Of a DNA stretch of 64,000 nucleotides, positions 51,644-64,000 are shown one piece after another (positions within the stretch are counted from its first letter, which is position 1; each line of letters starts with the position of its first letter). Source of the DNA: Tyto alba (Eukaryota > Chordata > Aves > Strigiformes > Tytonidae). Made by a program: the position numbers and the translations under genes. The notes beneath the pieces are model-generated. The model saw nothing but the letters and a program-made list of their open reading frames with translations. It searched no databases and was not told where the DNA came from. The DNA is taken from NCBI RefSeq assembly GCF_018691265.1, contig NW_024881313.1:13899001-13963000 (forward strand). Reading direction: 5' to 3'.

Positions 51644-54600
51644 ACTAGTTTCTGTGGTTTACAATTTATTCAGAGCATGACTAGTACCTTCAAAGTGAGG
51701 CAAGCTGTTTCATTAGTCAGCAGCATTGCTAATGAGATTAACTTATTTCTCAACTCTTAGCATTGTTCCCATTGTAAACACCATATTTAAATTTCTAGGG
51801 CCAAAAATAAACAATTTGTATTGAACAGTGTTCTTTTTTTCCTGTCATATTTGCAAAATGTTTTGTCCCATTGGTTTTCTTGGGTATTTCCTTTTTCACT
51901 GGTGACTTGCGATGCCAAATGAACTCCAGAGTTTCCAGTAGGTCCCATGGTTTCAGTATCTTGTGATCCTGTGTAGTGGAGAACTCAATAAAGTTTCAAA
52001 GATGGAAGAAGAGAACAAAGAATTTTTCTAGATGTAAGGTAAAGCTGATTTTTTTCCTGAATACTCTTTAAAAATAAATATTGCAGAAAATTACTACCTT
52101 TCTATATTTATTTGAAAAACTGACATATATGAGTGATGGCTGTGTACATGATCTTATACCCAACCTTGGCAGAAAGCCACAGACCACAGGTTGCATGCTT
52201 AACTACACCTTATTCTCTGAGAAGGAAACCAGAGGGGACTTGCAAGGAGACATCTTGTTAATATTATTGTCCTGTATCAGTCAGATCAGTGTTCTGACCC
52301 GTTTGGGTAATTCCTATACCTGACCAGGGAACAAAATATGATTTAGACCTCCCTGCAGTGCCCGGCTAACACTAAATCTCCTCTGATCCTGTCTGCCTTG
52401 TCTGTAGCATTGCTTCTTCCCAAGTTCCCGACGGCCACAAAACTTCTTAAAATCAATGTGATAATGTGGAAGGTAATGTCCATTAGCTCCCCAAAGGCAT
52501 CAGAATAATCACACCGACGCAGGTAATAAGCCACAGTAACTTTGACGCAGGCAGAGGACTGCTGTTGTAGCACCCTCACAGACCAGCTCAGTCATGAGCC
52601 ACTGCCCCCCTCCAGGGCTCTCCGAATAGGGCTGGGCTGCTCCCCTTGATGTGGAAGCCAACAGCAGCAAAACAGCATTCAGCACGGGTTTCATTCTGCC
52701 TGGTGTTTTCCAGGCTGAGCTTTGTTACAGGCCATTAGAAAATGCCTCTGAACTGCAAAGATGAGATTTCACTGTGATGTGAAACTCCTACAAAAGAGTG
52801 GTAATTGAAATCGCAGGTTTGCGTGGAGGCCTGTTTGTTAAGATGCTTGGCTCCATTTAGAGGTGTGCCTTGTCAAAAAACAACCTTCCCTACCTTTCAT
52901 CTGCACCAATTTAGGGGATTCAATCTGCTGGAAAGTTCTGAGGATTTGGAGATCTTCAGGCATGTAGCAGATGGTGGATACTTGAGTGGGTGCTGCTCAG
53001 ACAGAAAGTTCGATGGATCTTTGCAAGGAAGAAGGGCAGGAGCTAGAAATCAAACAATTCTAACTCTAAGGAAGTTTATTGTTCTGTGGCTGACATGGGA
53101 AACATTTGTGGAAAGTGAAAAATCGGGGTGGTCCCACAGGCAGGCTGTGGGCATCACCCAGCTCATGGAAGTTACCCATACACGACAACCCTTTTGCTCT
53201 GAGGAGGCGAGAACCATTTGTCAGGACAGCAGGTAAAACCCCAAAATCCCTTTGCAACTATGTGTAGCCCAGTGAACCTCTAAACCTGTGAAACACGGTC
53301 TCCACAACTGTCATCCCTCCACTAGGCCTGGGTGAGAATAGACCACCCTGAGTCAGGAACAAAAAAAATACCTCATGACCTGAACCCAGCGTCCTTCCTC
53401 CAGGCCCCGCTCACCCAGCCACAAATGACACGTACAGAAACCAAAATCACTCCAAGACTCCTCCTCCCCTTGTTTCTCTGAGCTGAGATTTTCATACCTC
53501 GTGTTACATCATGCTTACGTGAAGGTATTGTAACCTAGTGATCATGCTCTGGCACTTGAGTAACAATTCTGGTCAGAAAATGAGGGAACAGAAGTAAATA
53601 ATCTGAATGTTTCTATGGTTTTATTCCTCAAAAAAAAAGGAAGGACTCCACCACAGTGACAGCATTCCTACCAAAATCCACGTGCAACTGGACTATAAGG
53701 GGAGACACGAACTTGCCCTGTAGCTCAATGTGATGTACACATTATGCAAGTACTGTATATTTCCATAAATTCATATTTCAGTAACTGTGACAAGCCACAT
53801 GCAATGGCAGAAAAACATGAGCATCTCCACTGTCTTCAGCAACTTTTCTGTTCTCTGCAGCTTCATTAACCAACTTCAGCAGATAAATGAAGTTCCTGGA
53901 ACCCACATAATGGCAGAATTTCTACCTTTGAAGGCATTTTGTGGAATTTCAGTGTAGCCTTATGCTTTTTGTTAGAGAGAAACCCCAGAGCTTTCTCAAA
54001 GAAAGTGAGATGCTTCAGCGGAATGTTTTTAAACAGTTTTATAAAAGAAGGGCAAACATTAAAATTGCAAAATTAAGGAAGAAAAAAAAGCTGGGGAAAA
54101 CTGACCTAATCCTTCATCCCACACAAGTCCAGAGCGGACCTGACTGACTCGTTTTAGCCAAGTCATGCTCATCAGAACACCCCATCAGAAACATCAAACC
54201 TGACTATGTAATGAATAAATTAAACAGTTTTGTGTTACTGTATAAAACAGTATGTAAAACTGTTAATAACTCCGGGGTTTTTCCTTCTCTTTCTCCCTCA
54301 TTGTCAAACCCTACATAATAACCTTGGATGCTGGGAATATATGAAGTTATTTCCATAAAGCTACAAATGTCTCCAACTCGTAACCTGCATGATTCTCCAC
54401 TGCAAAACAGCAGCCAGTAGCCTGTCTTTTGTTTCTGCACTTACGTTTTTCAGATCATTTCCTTCTTAGTGTGGGTGTCTCATCACCTTGTAAATGGAAA
54501 ATATGTTCTATCATTTCAAAACTTAAAGTACTCGTGCCTCTCTCTGCTGTCATAAGATGGGGTTTGGGTGGCACAGGGAGTCTTGCAATCATTTGAAAAA

Positions 54601-57600
54601 TAAAATTGTAAGAGACTTTGAAAAGCAGCATTTGCAGTAGGACCTTCCAAGAGATGGGGGTGTAGGGCTGTTTTGGGCCAACAGCTGAATAAATGCAGGA
54701 GTAAACAAGCACTATGATTGGAATGAAAAATTCTTTGCTCAGAGAGTGTTAACAACCTGTTGGAGGATTTCAAGTGCAGTGCAGGTTGCAAGAATAGCAT
54801 GTCTATTACTTCCCATGTTAACAAGTAACTGAGATGTTGACTAAAATCTTGAGTGGTAGCATACCAGGGTGACTTAGACATCTTCATTAACTTATTGACT
54901 TTGGCTTTTTCTACATGCTGAAGATTAGTTGCTATCTTTGTCCCTCCATTGCATGGCTAATCATAGAAGGCTAGTTTGTGCCACATGCCACGTGAGAACA
55001 GTGGCCTCAGCTGCCCTGCATCCACCCAAGAGACATCCCTTAGGTACAGTATCTCCCAAGGCTCCCACTGGGAACATGCAATGGACATGGACAGTCTCAG
55101 GTCTTCCATTCCCTTTGGGAGAGCCCAGTCATGCCAGTGAGGCACACCTCTAAGGTCTATATGCAGTTTATGCACTTTCACTCTAACTGCTTGTACTTTT
55201 TCTCTGTTCAAAGAAGCTGTGCAGCACTTCAGCAGAGGACAGTCCAGCAAAGCTATGGTACCTGATCACTAAAACTATATCAACATGTTTACTGTCTCCA
55301 GCTGGGATACAGTAATGTATTTATTAGTTGCAGGAACCTAACTAATGTGCCCCAAATATTTCCTGCTTTCAAAAGATTACCCACAAAGAAAAAATTCACA
55401 GATCAATGACAGGTTTTTTGTTTCCCTCTGTTTTTTAATCTGCTTTCCTTCTTCTTTTCCACCAAGAAAATAGACTGTGGTGGGTGGTTACATCTTTCAT
55501 GTTCATCAAGGCAAGCAAGGAAATGAGACATGAGTTGACAAACGTTGTACAGACAGTAAGTGACTATCATTTCACAGCTAAATATACTTTATGGAAGACA
55601 TTAATTTACATTGTAGGAGATGCAAAACTCTCCAGATTTTAAAGTAAATTAAATGATATGCATTTCCAAAACAGTACAGAGAATTCAGAACCTTTTATAC
55701 TTTGATTAAATTGTGAAGAATAAGAGGCCATTAAAAAGAGATCTATGTTAAATATAGAGAATGATCTACATTCCTTGATTAAATTTAACCTTTGACTAAC
55801 AGAGGGAGAAAAACAATAGATTGGAAACACATTTCAAAAGAGACATCTCCACTCAGGTTTTCCTTTTAAGAGCTTCATCTATAAACCTTTGAAGGTATGG
55901 ATGTCTTACTTCATTGGCATTAAGGAACACAAGAAACTTCAGAAGGACCTGGAGATAAATCATGAATCATTGTGTGACTGAGAAGAGACTTTTTTACTTA
56001 ATATTGAATATAAGTCTTTATACATGTTATCTTCAGTGAAAGCATGGCATAACGCCAAGCAACTCATATTTTATTCCCAAACTGTGGAATTTTTTTTCTC
56101 CTGTCTTATATAATTTGTTGTAGTTCTCCCAAAGTTCCTGAGAAAAAAACAAAACAAACAAAAAAACCACAACAACAACAACAAAAAAAATCTTTCATGA
56201 AGTCTTTTATTCTGTTCTTTTAAATTTGAATGATCTGCAAGGTTTAATAGACAAGACAAGACTTTGTCATGTTGTATATCGGTTCTGATATTGTTGATAT
56301 TGCACTGAGACCTTTTGAGTACACATGGGAACCAAAACCCAGCCTGCTCTGAGGAAATTATTGTGACTCCTAGCTCTGGCACACACAGTTGGGAAGAGGG
56401 TTTAATTCTTCCTTGTCACAGAATTGTAGTGCTTCCAGGTCTACCGGCTCTTTACACATACTGTTATAACCTCTTATAGTACATAACTTACTAACTTTTT
56501 CATGTTCATCTTCTATGTGTTGGTCAGCAGAAAGGGGAGACTTAAAACCCTGCCACTTCAGTGCTCCATTACCTGTGGGAGTTGTCTTCCATTTCCCCTG
56601 GGCTTCCCATCACACATTCAGTTGCTACAACGCTGTGTGGTTTGGGAGCCACCTCGTAAAGCTGGAGAGTTGCAATCCTACTTTTCAGCAGGAACTAAGC
56701 AGTTCAGATATGGAAAGAACTCTACAAAACCTATCTTCAAATTCAGACTGAGCTTGTTCTGAGGTGTGAAAGGGCTGGGGTCTTCTTATTCATACAAAAT
56801 GTTTCCATCTGAATTTCTGAGTTCAAATTAAGCCAGAAATAATGTAATCCTTCAAGGCAAGCTGCTCTTTCCATATTTATAGTGTATTATGAAGGACCAA
56901 AAATCCTGAGACAGTTTGGATAAAGATTTGCTGTAGAAAATCATGATTTTGTGAGTGTCTTGGCTTATTGTCGCTCTAAATGTTTCTTGCCTGGAACAGG
57001 AATCATTTCATAGATCAGAAATCTGAAATATTTCCTCACTGAGAAAAGTTCCTGACCTATTGAGTGGAGACATTTCTGTCATGTGAAGACTGTTATCAGA
57101 GGCTGCCTTAACCCACCAGGATTCTGTGTTTGACAAGGACAGTTAGACTCTTGGGTTAAAGTCAACGAGCTATAATGAAAAAATGTCATGGAAACCAGTA
57201 ACACTAGAGAAAATAAGCAGTATTCACCAGGTGCAAGAATGTCTCTCTAAGACCATTAGGTAGGCAGAAATGATCAAGTAAACTTCATTACATCACTTGG
57301 TGATGTAATCCATGTGCCTCACAATTAAAATGCTTTAGTGGTGATTTAAAGGTAATCAAACTACATTCATTGGAAGTTTACTTGTTATGTGAGATCTTTA
57401 TATAATTTTAGTATACAGCAGTAAGAAAACAGAAATTAACTAACTCAGATACAATATAATGATGCTTATTAGCTGTAATGACTACTTACGAATACAAACT
57501 ATAGCACATTAATGAATACTAGGGAGAAAAACCAAAAGCCAAACAATTTACAGTTATGGAAACATCCTATTTTACAGTGAGCCCATAACAATTCATACAA

Positions 57601-60600
57601 CACTTTTCCATGCTGTGTAGTAGAAGAAGACAATGTTATTCAACTGACATGCAATCACAAATTAATTATATGGGGTTTCTATCTTTTTATATGCGGTACC
57701 TTCCTGTTGTCTACTCCCACAGTCCCGTCTTATGATCCCATCTCCCAGAAAAAAATTATTTCTAGAGAGACTTACATCCACAGATCTTAGCCTCTCACCC
57801 TTGGGGAGCAGCCCTCTGAAGTTGTCTGTCTCTTCTCAAAGACCATGGTGAGAAGGGAGATAACTCATTTATACTAGATGCCCTACTTACATGACAAAGT
57901 CAGGCAAGAGAAATCGCATTCTGACATTCCTTCAACCACTCTGAACCCACATCTTCCCTTCTTCACTCTCTAGATAACTGTAATGAGAAATGTTGTGAAT
58001 GAGGTGCAGTTGTTTCAGCTGCAAATGGTGCTGTTACATCCTTGAAAATACTTTTTTTACAGTTTCTCTGAATTGCAATCGAAAGCTTATGCAAAAAAAT
58101 CCTTTCTTCCTCTAGGAATGAAAATTACAACCTTTTGAAAAGTCTCTTAAAAGCTGTGTTAAACAATTTCCTTTATAGTTCATACTCTGGGGATCCCACA
58201 CTGTGAGCATGTATGGGAAAAGACATTTACCACATGCCTGCAGAAAAACCCCAAAGATGCTGGAAAAGAGAGAGATTATAAGTGGATACTGTGATCAGGC
58301 TGGAATTGCATTGGATCTTTTCTATTGATGTTTTCTCACTCTTTGTTCTCACCACTTATTTTGAATCAGTTCTTAAGAATATTTATTTAGTGTCACTTTG
58401 TTGGGGCTGTTGTCTGAAAAAAAGAAATTTGGCTCTGAATTTTGCTACAAGCTGATCTGCTTAAGCAAAGAATTTATCCCACACCATTTTCTTAAACTTC
58501 TGTGAAATAAAGATATGAGTGAATTGCAAAATCTATGCTCTCTTAAGGTTTCCTAGCACTAGTTTGTAGAGAGCATAGAACAGGTCTGTGGAGAATAATA
58601 AACTCTTCCCCCTTACCCTTGCAGTTTTGGTTGTGACCAAACAGTTTATTAAAGGTCAAGCTCCTGAGTAGTTTCAGTTCAGCATTTTGTTATGTGAGCT
58701 AGGTTCCCAACGCTGCTGAAAAAGACGCATCCCTTTTGCATTTGGCAGAGTACTCCTGTTAGGTCCCTTCCTCTGCCTATGGAGATGTAGATGTGCATCT
58801 TCCATCAGGGCTTCCTGTGTGGTTGCAGGAGAAATGAGGAGCTCTCAGTTCCTTCTCTGGAAAAGTAGCTGAATGGTGAATGAGACAATACATGGAATTA
58901 CATTTCTAAACATGATGCCCAGCTGGAGAAACTTTCCCTTGTCCTGACCCAAAATGAGACTGTCTCAGTCCGTCCTTTGGTCTTTCAGTGAGGGCACTCA
59001 CTTCAGCATTGGGAGATCAGGTGTACTCTTCTTAACCTGGGCAAGGATCTTAGCCAGGTGCAACTGCTTTTCAGACAGTTTTATGTGGAGGCGGGATTTC
59101 CCAACAAACCTTCCTCCTGAGCTTGGGCTACACTATGTAAAGTAAGCCTTCCCTAAGGTGTGGAGTGAGAATGACCTGGCTGCTGGCTCGGGCAGTCACT
59201 TGGAAGAGGGGAGCACCTGGTTTTCACCCCAGGTACATGAATGTTGCCTTTATACAAGGAGAGTGAGGACAGAGGATGATACGTTTCTCAGCACCTCACC
59301 TAGACTTTCATGAATGGCTAAGGCTCTCTTCTTCATGATGCAATATGTGAATTCAAATGTCTATACAGAAACAACCTGGTCTCCCAAGGTTTGAGTGAGT
59401 GTTATAACCACTTTTTCTCCAATTTACTTTTTGATGCCTTTGAGTTTATCCTGTTAAGAAACAAACTGGAAGACTTCATTTGAAAAAAATAAAGATTTTT
59501 TTAAAAATCATCTTTTCATTTTTTGAAAATTATATAATTTTGCTTTGAATTAAGGAACAGAAGGCAAGAATACATCATAGTGTTGTAGCTGTAAGCTGAA
59601 TGTAACTTATTTCATCATATACCACTGGAATGCCAGTTGCATCAGTGCTAGATGTTTTACCCTGGAGTTTTAGGTTGTTACTCTCACTCAGCTCATTCAT
59701 ACGAAGGTTGATTTTATCACCTGTTGTCATGTCATTAGTGTTACTGATTGAGTTTTTCTCTCTGCTGCTCTATATACTTTGCAAGGTAATAATTATAGAT
59801 ACTTCTATGTGAATTATAATCTTACAAGGGCTTGCTTTCTGAAGACAGTCCTGTTTTCACTGAGTTTCTTGTGCTTCACCAGAAAAAAAGCTTCCTGCCT
59901 CAGCATGAGGGAGAAAAGTGAAGTGCATGAAGATCTATTTCAAAATGCATTCAGACCTCTAAGTTTGCAAAACAAGTCCCACAGACTGTAAATTAGACCT
60001 TTCAATGTGTTTCTTCTATTAGTTTTAAAGGCAGATGAATTTGCTGCTTTGAAAAATCTTTAAAAATAAATCTACTGAAAGATTCAAACTGATGCTTGGT
60101 CAGTGTCTAATGATCTGGAAAATTGCTGGTTCAGAACTACTCTCTCCATGCATACCGGTGAAACAGATGCTTGGCCAGGATGGTGAAAGAGAGGCAATAT
60201 GCTAGTTCATAGTAGAGACAATGGGTATCAAATTGCATCTTTGACTTCTTTGGTGTGAAATATATTTTACTGTCACACTTCCCCTGACACATACAAATGA
60301 GGTCACAGATCTCCCAAGCTATTTCATTATACTGGTATTCAGTCTATATAACACATTGTATTGAAGGGATTGGTTTTGACTTCTGATTCTTAAAGACTGC
60401 ACAAAGATGTGGGGTTTTTTTTCCCCTCAGTTGTTTTTGTCTAGTTTTACTTTCACTGGATTTGCTCACATAGAATTGACATCTCAGGAAAGAGTGGGTG
60501 GGGAGGATCTGAATCTGTGGCAATGGTAATAGAAAAATTTGCACCTGATTTGAAGTAGGTAAGGGGGAGATATTTGTGGAGAAAGCAGGCTCATACATAT

Positions 60601-61612
60601 GATTGAGATTCAGGATATGCTGGTTTTGCTCTCATCTTAACCACAGAATTCATACCTGACTTGCGGTACTTTTCCTCATCATCTTTTTCCTCCTTTATGC
60701 AAGATATTAATTCTTTTTTTTTTTTTTTTCCATATAAGAAGAAACAACAAAAAGTTTGTTTCAGAAACTGGAGTAATAAATACCAAGGAATCACTTGCTA
60801 TTAAAATAAATGTAAGCTATGATATCAGAGTTGGGAGAACTGCTTCCAGAAAGAACAAAAATTACACACCAGTACCACAGTTGTACTCAAGGGAGATACC
60901 TAAAGATGGGTTGCAAACCATCCCTATTCAGATGTAAATGAATGTTAACGTGAAACACAGATTTTAATCCCACTTAATTCAGTGGGTCTTTATCTGAAAA
61001 TGAGATCTTACAGTTAGAAATTGGTCACTGCCAGTGTTTAATAACCAGTGCTTATTAATACCAACTTAAGTATGTGCAAATAAGGATCCTAATATATAGC
61101 AGCCTCCCATCCATGTCTGTAAATCTTAACTAGAGTCATCTAAAAGGTAGCTGTCTATTAAAAACTAAGATAATACTGTTTCTCATGATGGCATAAACCA
61201 CCATTTCCCATGGAAAATCTGAGTGGAAGACACTGGGTGCAGGAACAACAACGAAATACTGGAAAGATTTTACAACTAAAACCATAATATTTTTAAGATT
61301 TTTTTTTTTTATTAAAGCCTTTTTTCATGGTTTTTTTAAATCAGTCTGTCTGGCAGTAGAAAATATAACACTCTTCTGCATGTAAAGTATCAAAATGCAT
61401 TAGGTTGAAAGGATGTGTTCCATTTTCAGTAGCTATCATTTGTTTAGAAATTGGATAAAGAAATCATTTTAATATCTCTTCTTAACTCAAGAGTAGCCTC
61501 TCATAAAAGGTCTATTATTTATTCCTTCAGAGTTTATTAAGTATACAACATTGCTTGCATCCTACAGGTTACTTACTACAGATCATGATTAGCAAGAAAA
61601 TGCAATTATCTT
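51644..61612. other. single-copy DNA, no gene seen
   Basis: Ten kilobases without a recognisable repeat family or exon. A minus-strand frame starting at 52694 opens with a hydrophobic leader-like segment and is discussed as a finding. An A-rich tract with (CAA)n lies at about 56141-56190 and a T-run of 16 at 60714-60729. A 123-codon minus-strand frame at 54887-54516 resembles nothing known. Confidence 0.45.
56141..56190. repeat. A-rich / (CAA)n low-complexity tract
   Basis: AAAAAAAC, AAAACAAAC and then five CAA units end in A8. There is no adjoining SINE-like body. It is simple sequence. Confidence 0.85.
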
Positions 61613-61634
61613 AAAAAAAAAAAAAAAAAAAAAA
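61613..61634. repeat. poly-A run of 22
   Basis: Twenty-two A follow TTATCTT and pass into CATATATACAT. No coding-like or SINE-like body precedes it, so a retrotransposed origin is not supported. Confidence 0.85.
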
Positions 61635-63659
61635 CATATATACATTTTTGGAGGACATAACCATTGTCATTGTGCTGGGAAACAGAATTAATCTCAGGTT
61701 CTTCAAAATAGACCTGCCCAGAGATAATCACATTGAAAACTGATGGCAGCTTGACTTCACTTACTCACTTTAATCAAGAAATGTATCTGGAACTGTTTAA
61801 GTACACCTTTGGGTGGTGGGCATGAATGGCCACATTGCAAGGGCTTTCAATATTTTTGGACTCTTGTGTTATTAAAAAAATAATAATTAAAAAAAATAGA
61901 CTGAAAAGAAAATCTAGGTTAAACTGGATCAGTGGGTGTTCTTCTTCAGCAAAAATTGAGTAAGAATTTCTAGATATTGCTTAAATGATTGATCTCTAAG
62001 GCCGTAGGTAGCTGACTCATCTGTCTAGATCACAGCAAGGCTGTTCTTGAGCAGCTGTGTTCTGGTATCGGATGCCTGGCTCTGCACACCAATTTTTCAG
62101 GGATCTTTATATGCCTGCAACTGTTACAAGTAGTTTCCTCACTGGGATAAGTTTTTCAGTCCTATGTAAATGATAAATTTCCTGAAATACCTGTTCCTGT
62201 AAAACCCTGATTTAGTGAAGTCATTTACCAATGGCAGACAAGGTCCTTCCATATCAGACTTTGCTATGAGCAAGTTCCACTGTGTACATTCATCTTGCAG
62301 CTTTATTTCATGTTGCTGATTTTAGAGTAACTGTTTCTTCCAGACCAAGTTTGGCGGCCATGGTACCCCTCAACTCATTGTCTCTGCATCACTCTGAATG
62401 CTCAGTAGACTTCTCCCTTTCTCTCATTTATACACTCAGCAATAAAATCCAGTGTGGCAAGCCCAGAGCCTTGGCATGTTAGGTCAAGGAGAGGAAGAGA
62501 GGCTCACCAGAGGCAACACAAGGACTCTGCAGACAATGTATGTGAGTCACTCTGACCCTGACCACCAGGAGGGAGAGCTGTGCCTGGAGCCTGCGTTACA
62601 CACTCCTTGTAGCACATCTCTGCTCACTAGCAATGGCAATACCACCTTCACCCAACTTGCTTGAGCCTCTCCACAGCACGCAGCAAGGCATGGCAAACAA
62701 GGCAAAAGCAACTTCTTCCCTACCCACCAGCATCCCAAAAGCTGGAATTTTGCCTGGAATATGTTTTTCTCCCAGGTTCCTGTACTGCCCTGTACTAACA
62801 AACCTTCACCAGCAGCAGATCCAATGGTACATTTTACTCCTTTGTTCCAGTCAGCAGAATCTGGTCTGGGCTGTGAATATTTTAAGGTCCTCAGGACAGA
62901 ACTCATCTTCCAACCACACAGATGCCTCATGTGACAGAAGGTGGATCTATTGCAAGGTATTCTCCAAAACAGAGAACAGGTCATCTTTGCAGGATGGTGC
63001 AGTCCCTCACAGGCATGAAGGATCAGCATGCACCCAGTGCTGCCTCACAGGGAGGAAAAGTCCTGCCCTTGAACCCTACAGCTACAACCAGGTCTACATC
63101 CCTGGGCCTTTTCTTGTCTTGGTCTTCATGCCTTCCAGAGCTGCAACCGTTGGCATTTTTCTTGAGATAACTTTTCAGTCTTTTCTCTCTCTTTCAAACA
63201 AATCTCTGGGCTAAGGGCCCTGCAACAGCTACAGCTTCTGTTTCCCACTGCTGCCCACACTCCCCTTTACCTTCCACTTATTTTCCCACCTTCTGGCTCT
63301 GACAGAGGCTGGTATTTGTTTCAAAAATTCAGTGAGACACACACAATTGTATACTGCTCCCAGTCATCTGGATCCCCCTGTATTCGAGCTCTTATCTGCT
63401 CCGTTTTGTGTACACAAGTCTTGTCATTTCTCCTCCTTGCTTGTGCCGAGCAAGGTAGTTTTCACTGGCTCTGCTCTCACATGCTTCTGTTGCCCCCTGA
63501 GGATGCTTTCATCCAGGAAGCTCCACAGCATGTCACACCCAAAAAGCACAGATTCCTTTCAAATTTAGCCTTCAGATCCCTCAGCCACCTAACTCATCTG
63601 CAACGTGGATGAATGAAACACAGTTGAAAGCACCAGGAAGGGCTTCAGCACCTGTGGAG
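61635..63659. other. single-copy DNA with a stop-poor part, no gene recognised
   Basis: From about 62.28 to 63.61 kb several overlapping open frames occur on both strands. They include the longest ATG-initiated plus frame here (62633-63214, 193 codons) and a 160-codon minus frame opposite it. Neither shows a known domain, and open frames on both strands together usually reflect base composition. No repeat signature is present. Confidence 0.45.
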
Positions 63660-63765
63660 AAGGCGTGAGCGCATCCCCCGGCGGCACCGGACAGGGCAGG
63701 CGCACACCCCGGCGGCACCGGCACCAGCCCGGGCTGCTCGCTCGCTGCCCGGCGCTCCTCTGGGA
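63660..63765. promoter_or_regulatory. small CpG-dense block with a short duplication
   Basis: Fourteen CpG dinucleotides lie within about 100 bases (63661-63760), in a window where CpG is otherwise scarce. CCCCGGCGGCACCGG occurs at 63676-63690 and again at 63707-63721, offset by 31 bases, and GCTCGCTCGCTG follows. High CpG density suggests an unmethylated promoter or first-exon margin. It is too short to meet usual CpG-island length criteria and no TATA or clear exon is visible. Confidence 0.35.
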
Positions 63766-64000
63766 AAGGCAATTCACTGCTCTGAGGATCAGTGACAACA
63801 AGACAAGCAAAAATTATAAACTCACAGACTTTAACACTTTACATCCAAATCTTGACCTAATTTTCAGTGGCTGGTCTGAGGTTACAGTCAGTCCCTCGCT
63901 CTTTTCTTAGGCTTACTGTCTATTGCATGCACATGTAATCACTTGATCACAGCCTGTCTATAATAAGAACAAGTTTCTGTGTTATAAGCAGGAGGGTATA
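63766..64000. other. AT-rich DNA to the window edge
   Basis: Composition drops back to AT-rich immediately after the CpG-dense block. There is no exon or repeat I can recognise before the edge. Confidence 0.5.

Noticed and set aside
52805..53236. 143-codon plus-strand frame as a gene
   Set aside because: It begins at TTG rather than ATG, has no recognisable domain and overlaps a minus-strand frame.
56418..56460. TTGTCACAGAATTGTAGTGC as another CR1 3' end
   Set aside because: The following bases do not continue into the CR1 'TTGGAAGGGACC...TCCAACC' segment, so the short match is probably chance.
61613..61634. Poly-A run as the tail of a processed pseudogene or SINE
   Set aside because: No coding or SINE-like body lies upstream and no flanking direct repeats were seen.
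1..64000. CRISPR arrays, operons, phage or bacterial systems
   Set aside because: The composition, repeats and lack of dense genes are those of a vertebrate (bird) nuclear genome. No regularly spaced identical repeats with unique spacers exist.

Overview
The window looks like a gene-poor stretch of a bird nuclear genome, either intergenic or inside a very large intron. I found no protein-coding gene, tRNA, rRNA or CRISPR array that I can support. The bird assignment rests on the repeats. There are several CR1 LINE fragments, most of them 5'-truncated, with the characteristic 3' tail (TCATAGAAT / ATTCTGTGAT type motifs) and remnants of the CR1 reverse-transcriptase ORF. There are also solo LTRs whose ends and internal motifs (for example GGTTTAACCCCAG..CAACTAAGCACCAC-type termini) recur in avian genomes. 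Naming the families is from memory. The sequence is AT-rich overall and stop codons are dense in all frames. No open frame reads like a recognisable host protein.

Layout: 1-12.7 kb is mostly single-copy AT-rich DNA with a GAGTA pentanucleotide array (1.83-1.89 kb), a short CR1 tail (9.0 kb) and a cluster of three perfect octamer (ATGCAAAT) sites at 7.9-8.6 kb. From 12.7 to 13.7 kb there is an old plus-strand CR1-like piece followed by a minus-strand CR1. From 16.9 to 19.1 kb there is a truncated LTR (family A) and, 0.77 kb further on, a full-length LTR of a related family (B). From 24.1 to 28.9 kb there are two minus-strand CR1 pieces, one about 1.27 kb long and reaching into the reverse-transcriptase core, then an intact family A solo LTR bounded by a perfect 5-bp duplication (CAATA) and a 260-bp TAATG/ATAAT-type array. 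At 33.3-33.9 kb lies a CR1 with a readable RT C-terminal remnant. At 41.9-42.3 kb lies a plus-strand CR1. From 45.4 to 51.6 kb two copies of a third LTR family (C) lie in opposite orientation with 5.1 kb between them, each keeping a TATA box and a CRE-like site. The last 12 kb is single-copy DNA with homopolymer tracts, ending in a small CpG-dense block at 63.66-63.76 kb.

Nothing here forms an operon or pathway. What can be described is mobile-element history and possible cis-regulatory DNA: three LTR families (two of them sharing a repeat-rich body), the inverted promoter-bearing LTR pair, the octamer cluster, and the CpG-dense block near the right edge, which may mark a promoter or first exon. 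I did not find a convincing new biological system. The findings are modest leads with explicit tests.
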